From positions 1 through 9,689 of the forward strand of contig CAKTIN010000069.1 in NCBI GenBank assembly GCA_934565775.1: a stretch of DNA of 9,689 bases, in the 5' to 3' direction. The notes beneath the pieces were generated by a model that saw only the letters and a program-made list of their open reading frames with translations, had not been told where the DNA came from and ran no database searches. Position numbers and translations under genes: made by a program. Below are positions 9,209-9,689 of this stretch, one piece after another (the first letter of the stretch is position 1; each line of letters opens with the position of its first letter). Source of the stretch: an uncultured Oscillospiraceae bacterium (GTDB lineage Bacteria; Bacillota; Clostridia; Oscillospirales; Oscillospiraceae).

Positions 9209-9689
9209 ATGATTCAATTTGACGAATATCGCCTGAAGCTGGAGGCGCTGAAGCCGAAGCTGGATGAGCTGGCGGTCTCCCTGAACCTGGACGCGGCAAA
9301 GAACGAGCTGGAGCGGCTCCATGCCATGCAGGAGTCCCATGGGTTCTGGGACGACCCGGAAAAATCCCAGAAGGTCGTGGTGAAAACCAAGCTTCTGGAG
9401 GGAAAGATCGAGAAGTATCAGAAGATGGTCTCCACCTGGGAGGACCTGCTGACCATCTGCGAAATGGCTCTGGAGGAGCAGGACGACTCCCTGCTGCCGG
9501 AGCTGGAGGAGGGCTTCGCCAAACTGACCGAGAAGATGGAGGAGGCCCGGCTGGAGACCCTGCTCACCGGGGAGTATGACAGCCATAACGCCCTCATGTC
9601 CTTCCACGCCGGGGCCGGCGGCACCGAGGCCCAGGACTGGTGCCAGATGCTCTACCGGATGTATACCCGCTGGGCCGAGCGCCACGGCT
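9209..9689 (+). CDS. prfB: Peptide chain release factor 2, 5' part, without programmed frameshift
   Basis: RF2 recognises UGA and UAA stop codons and triggers release of the finished protein on the ribosome. 160 complete codons are present before the window ends; the SPF and GGQ motifs would lie beyond it. Identification rests on the helical N-terminal domain (MIQFDEYRLKLEAL...), GFWDDPEKSQKV (45-56) and the RF2-type block HAGAGGTEAQDW (133-144) with MYTRWAERHG (151-160). RF1 has a different block here. In most bacteria codon 26 is an in-frame UGA within CTTTGAC, bypassed by a +1 shift. Here codons 25-27 are CTG AAC CTG and the frame is continuous. The ribosome site is weak (AAAGTGG before ATTGCT). 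An in-frame TAG at 9167-9169 limits any upstream extension. Confidence 0.95.
   Translation, partial: MIQFDEYRLKLEALKPKLDELAVSLNLDAAKNELERLHAMQESHGFWDDPEKSQKVVVKTKLLEGKIEKYQKMVSTWEDLLTICEMALEEQDDSLLPELEEGFAKLTEKMEEARLETLLTGEYDSHNALMSFHAGAGGTEAQDWCQMLYRMYTRWAERHG

Noticed and set aside
9118..9222. Read-through of the small gene's TAG (pyrrolysine or suppression), since the frame stays open to 9220
   Set aside because: The extension crosses a terminator and the prfB promoter and overlaps the prfB start out of frame; nothing in the window suggests UAG recoding.
9185..9685. Minus-strand open frame of 166 codons at the right edge
   Set aside because: Antisense of prfB, whose plus-strand translation matches RF2 through residue 160.

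Overview
The window carries a complete F-type ATP synthase operon on the minus strand. It is flanked downstream by the asparaginyl-tRNA synthetase gene (asnS, same strand, cut by the left edge) and upstream by a divergent block on the plus strand: a possible 26-codon small gene, then the 5' part of prfB (release factor 2, cut by the right edge). The source is probably a moderately GC-rich anaerobic Clostridia-type Firmicute, perhaps of the Oscillospiraceae/Ruminococcaceae. This rests on strong AGGAGG-type ribosome binding sites, an operon headed by AtpZ/AtpI-type genes, a clostridial-looking RF2 N-terminus and a Na+-type c subunit. It is an inference, not a database result.

Layout from right to left along the operon's transcription: an extended -10 promoter (8864-8892); an atpZ/atpQ-like gene (8792-8538); atpI (8519-8112, TTG start); atpB (8115-7219, subunit a); atpE (7142-6900, subunit c); atpF (6854-6348, subunit b, GTG start); atpH (6351-5812, delta); atpA (5792-4278, alpha); atpG (4261-3404, gamma); atpD (3319-1925, beta); atpC (1922-1515, epsilon). 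A hairpin with a poor U-tract follows (1469-1497). asnS then has its own sigma-A-type promoter (1416-1444). Genes are tightly packed, with ATGA overlaps at atpI/atpB and atpF/atpH and gaps of 2-20 nt elsewhere. The exceptions are three longer leaders before atpE, atpF and atpD; those before atpD and atpE contain clear inverted repeats.

Together the genes encode the whole rotary enzyme: the a/b/c membrane motor, the alpha3-beta3-gamma-delta-epsilon head and stalk, and two small membrane accessory proteins linked to c-ring assembly or cation handling. Two features of the motor stand out. Subunit c has two carboxylates (Glu29 and Glu62) plus Thr63 and Tyr67, which matches the Na+-coupled two-carboxylate type known from Fusobacterium nucleatum. 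Subunit a has about 65 extra residues, including two extra hydrophobic segments and a lysine-rich turn, between its essential Arg166 and the final helix. The prfB gene lacks the usual programmed frameshift: codon 26, normally UGA, is AAC. I see no mobile element, CRISPR array, tRNA or rRNA. No stretch longer than 300 bases lacks a gene; the largest gap is the divergent region 8793-9039.
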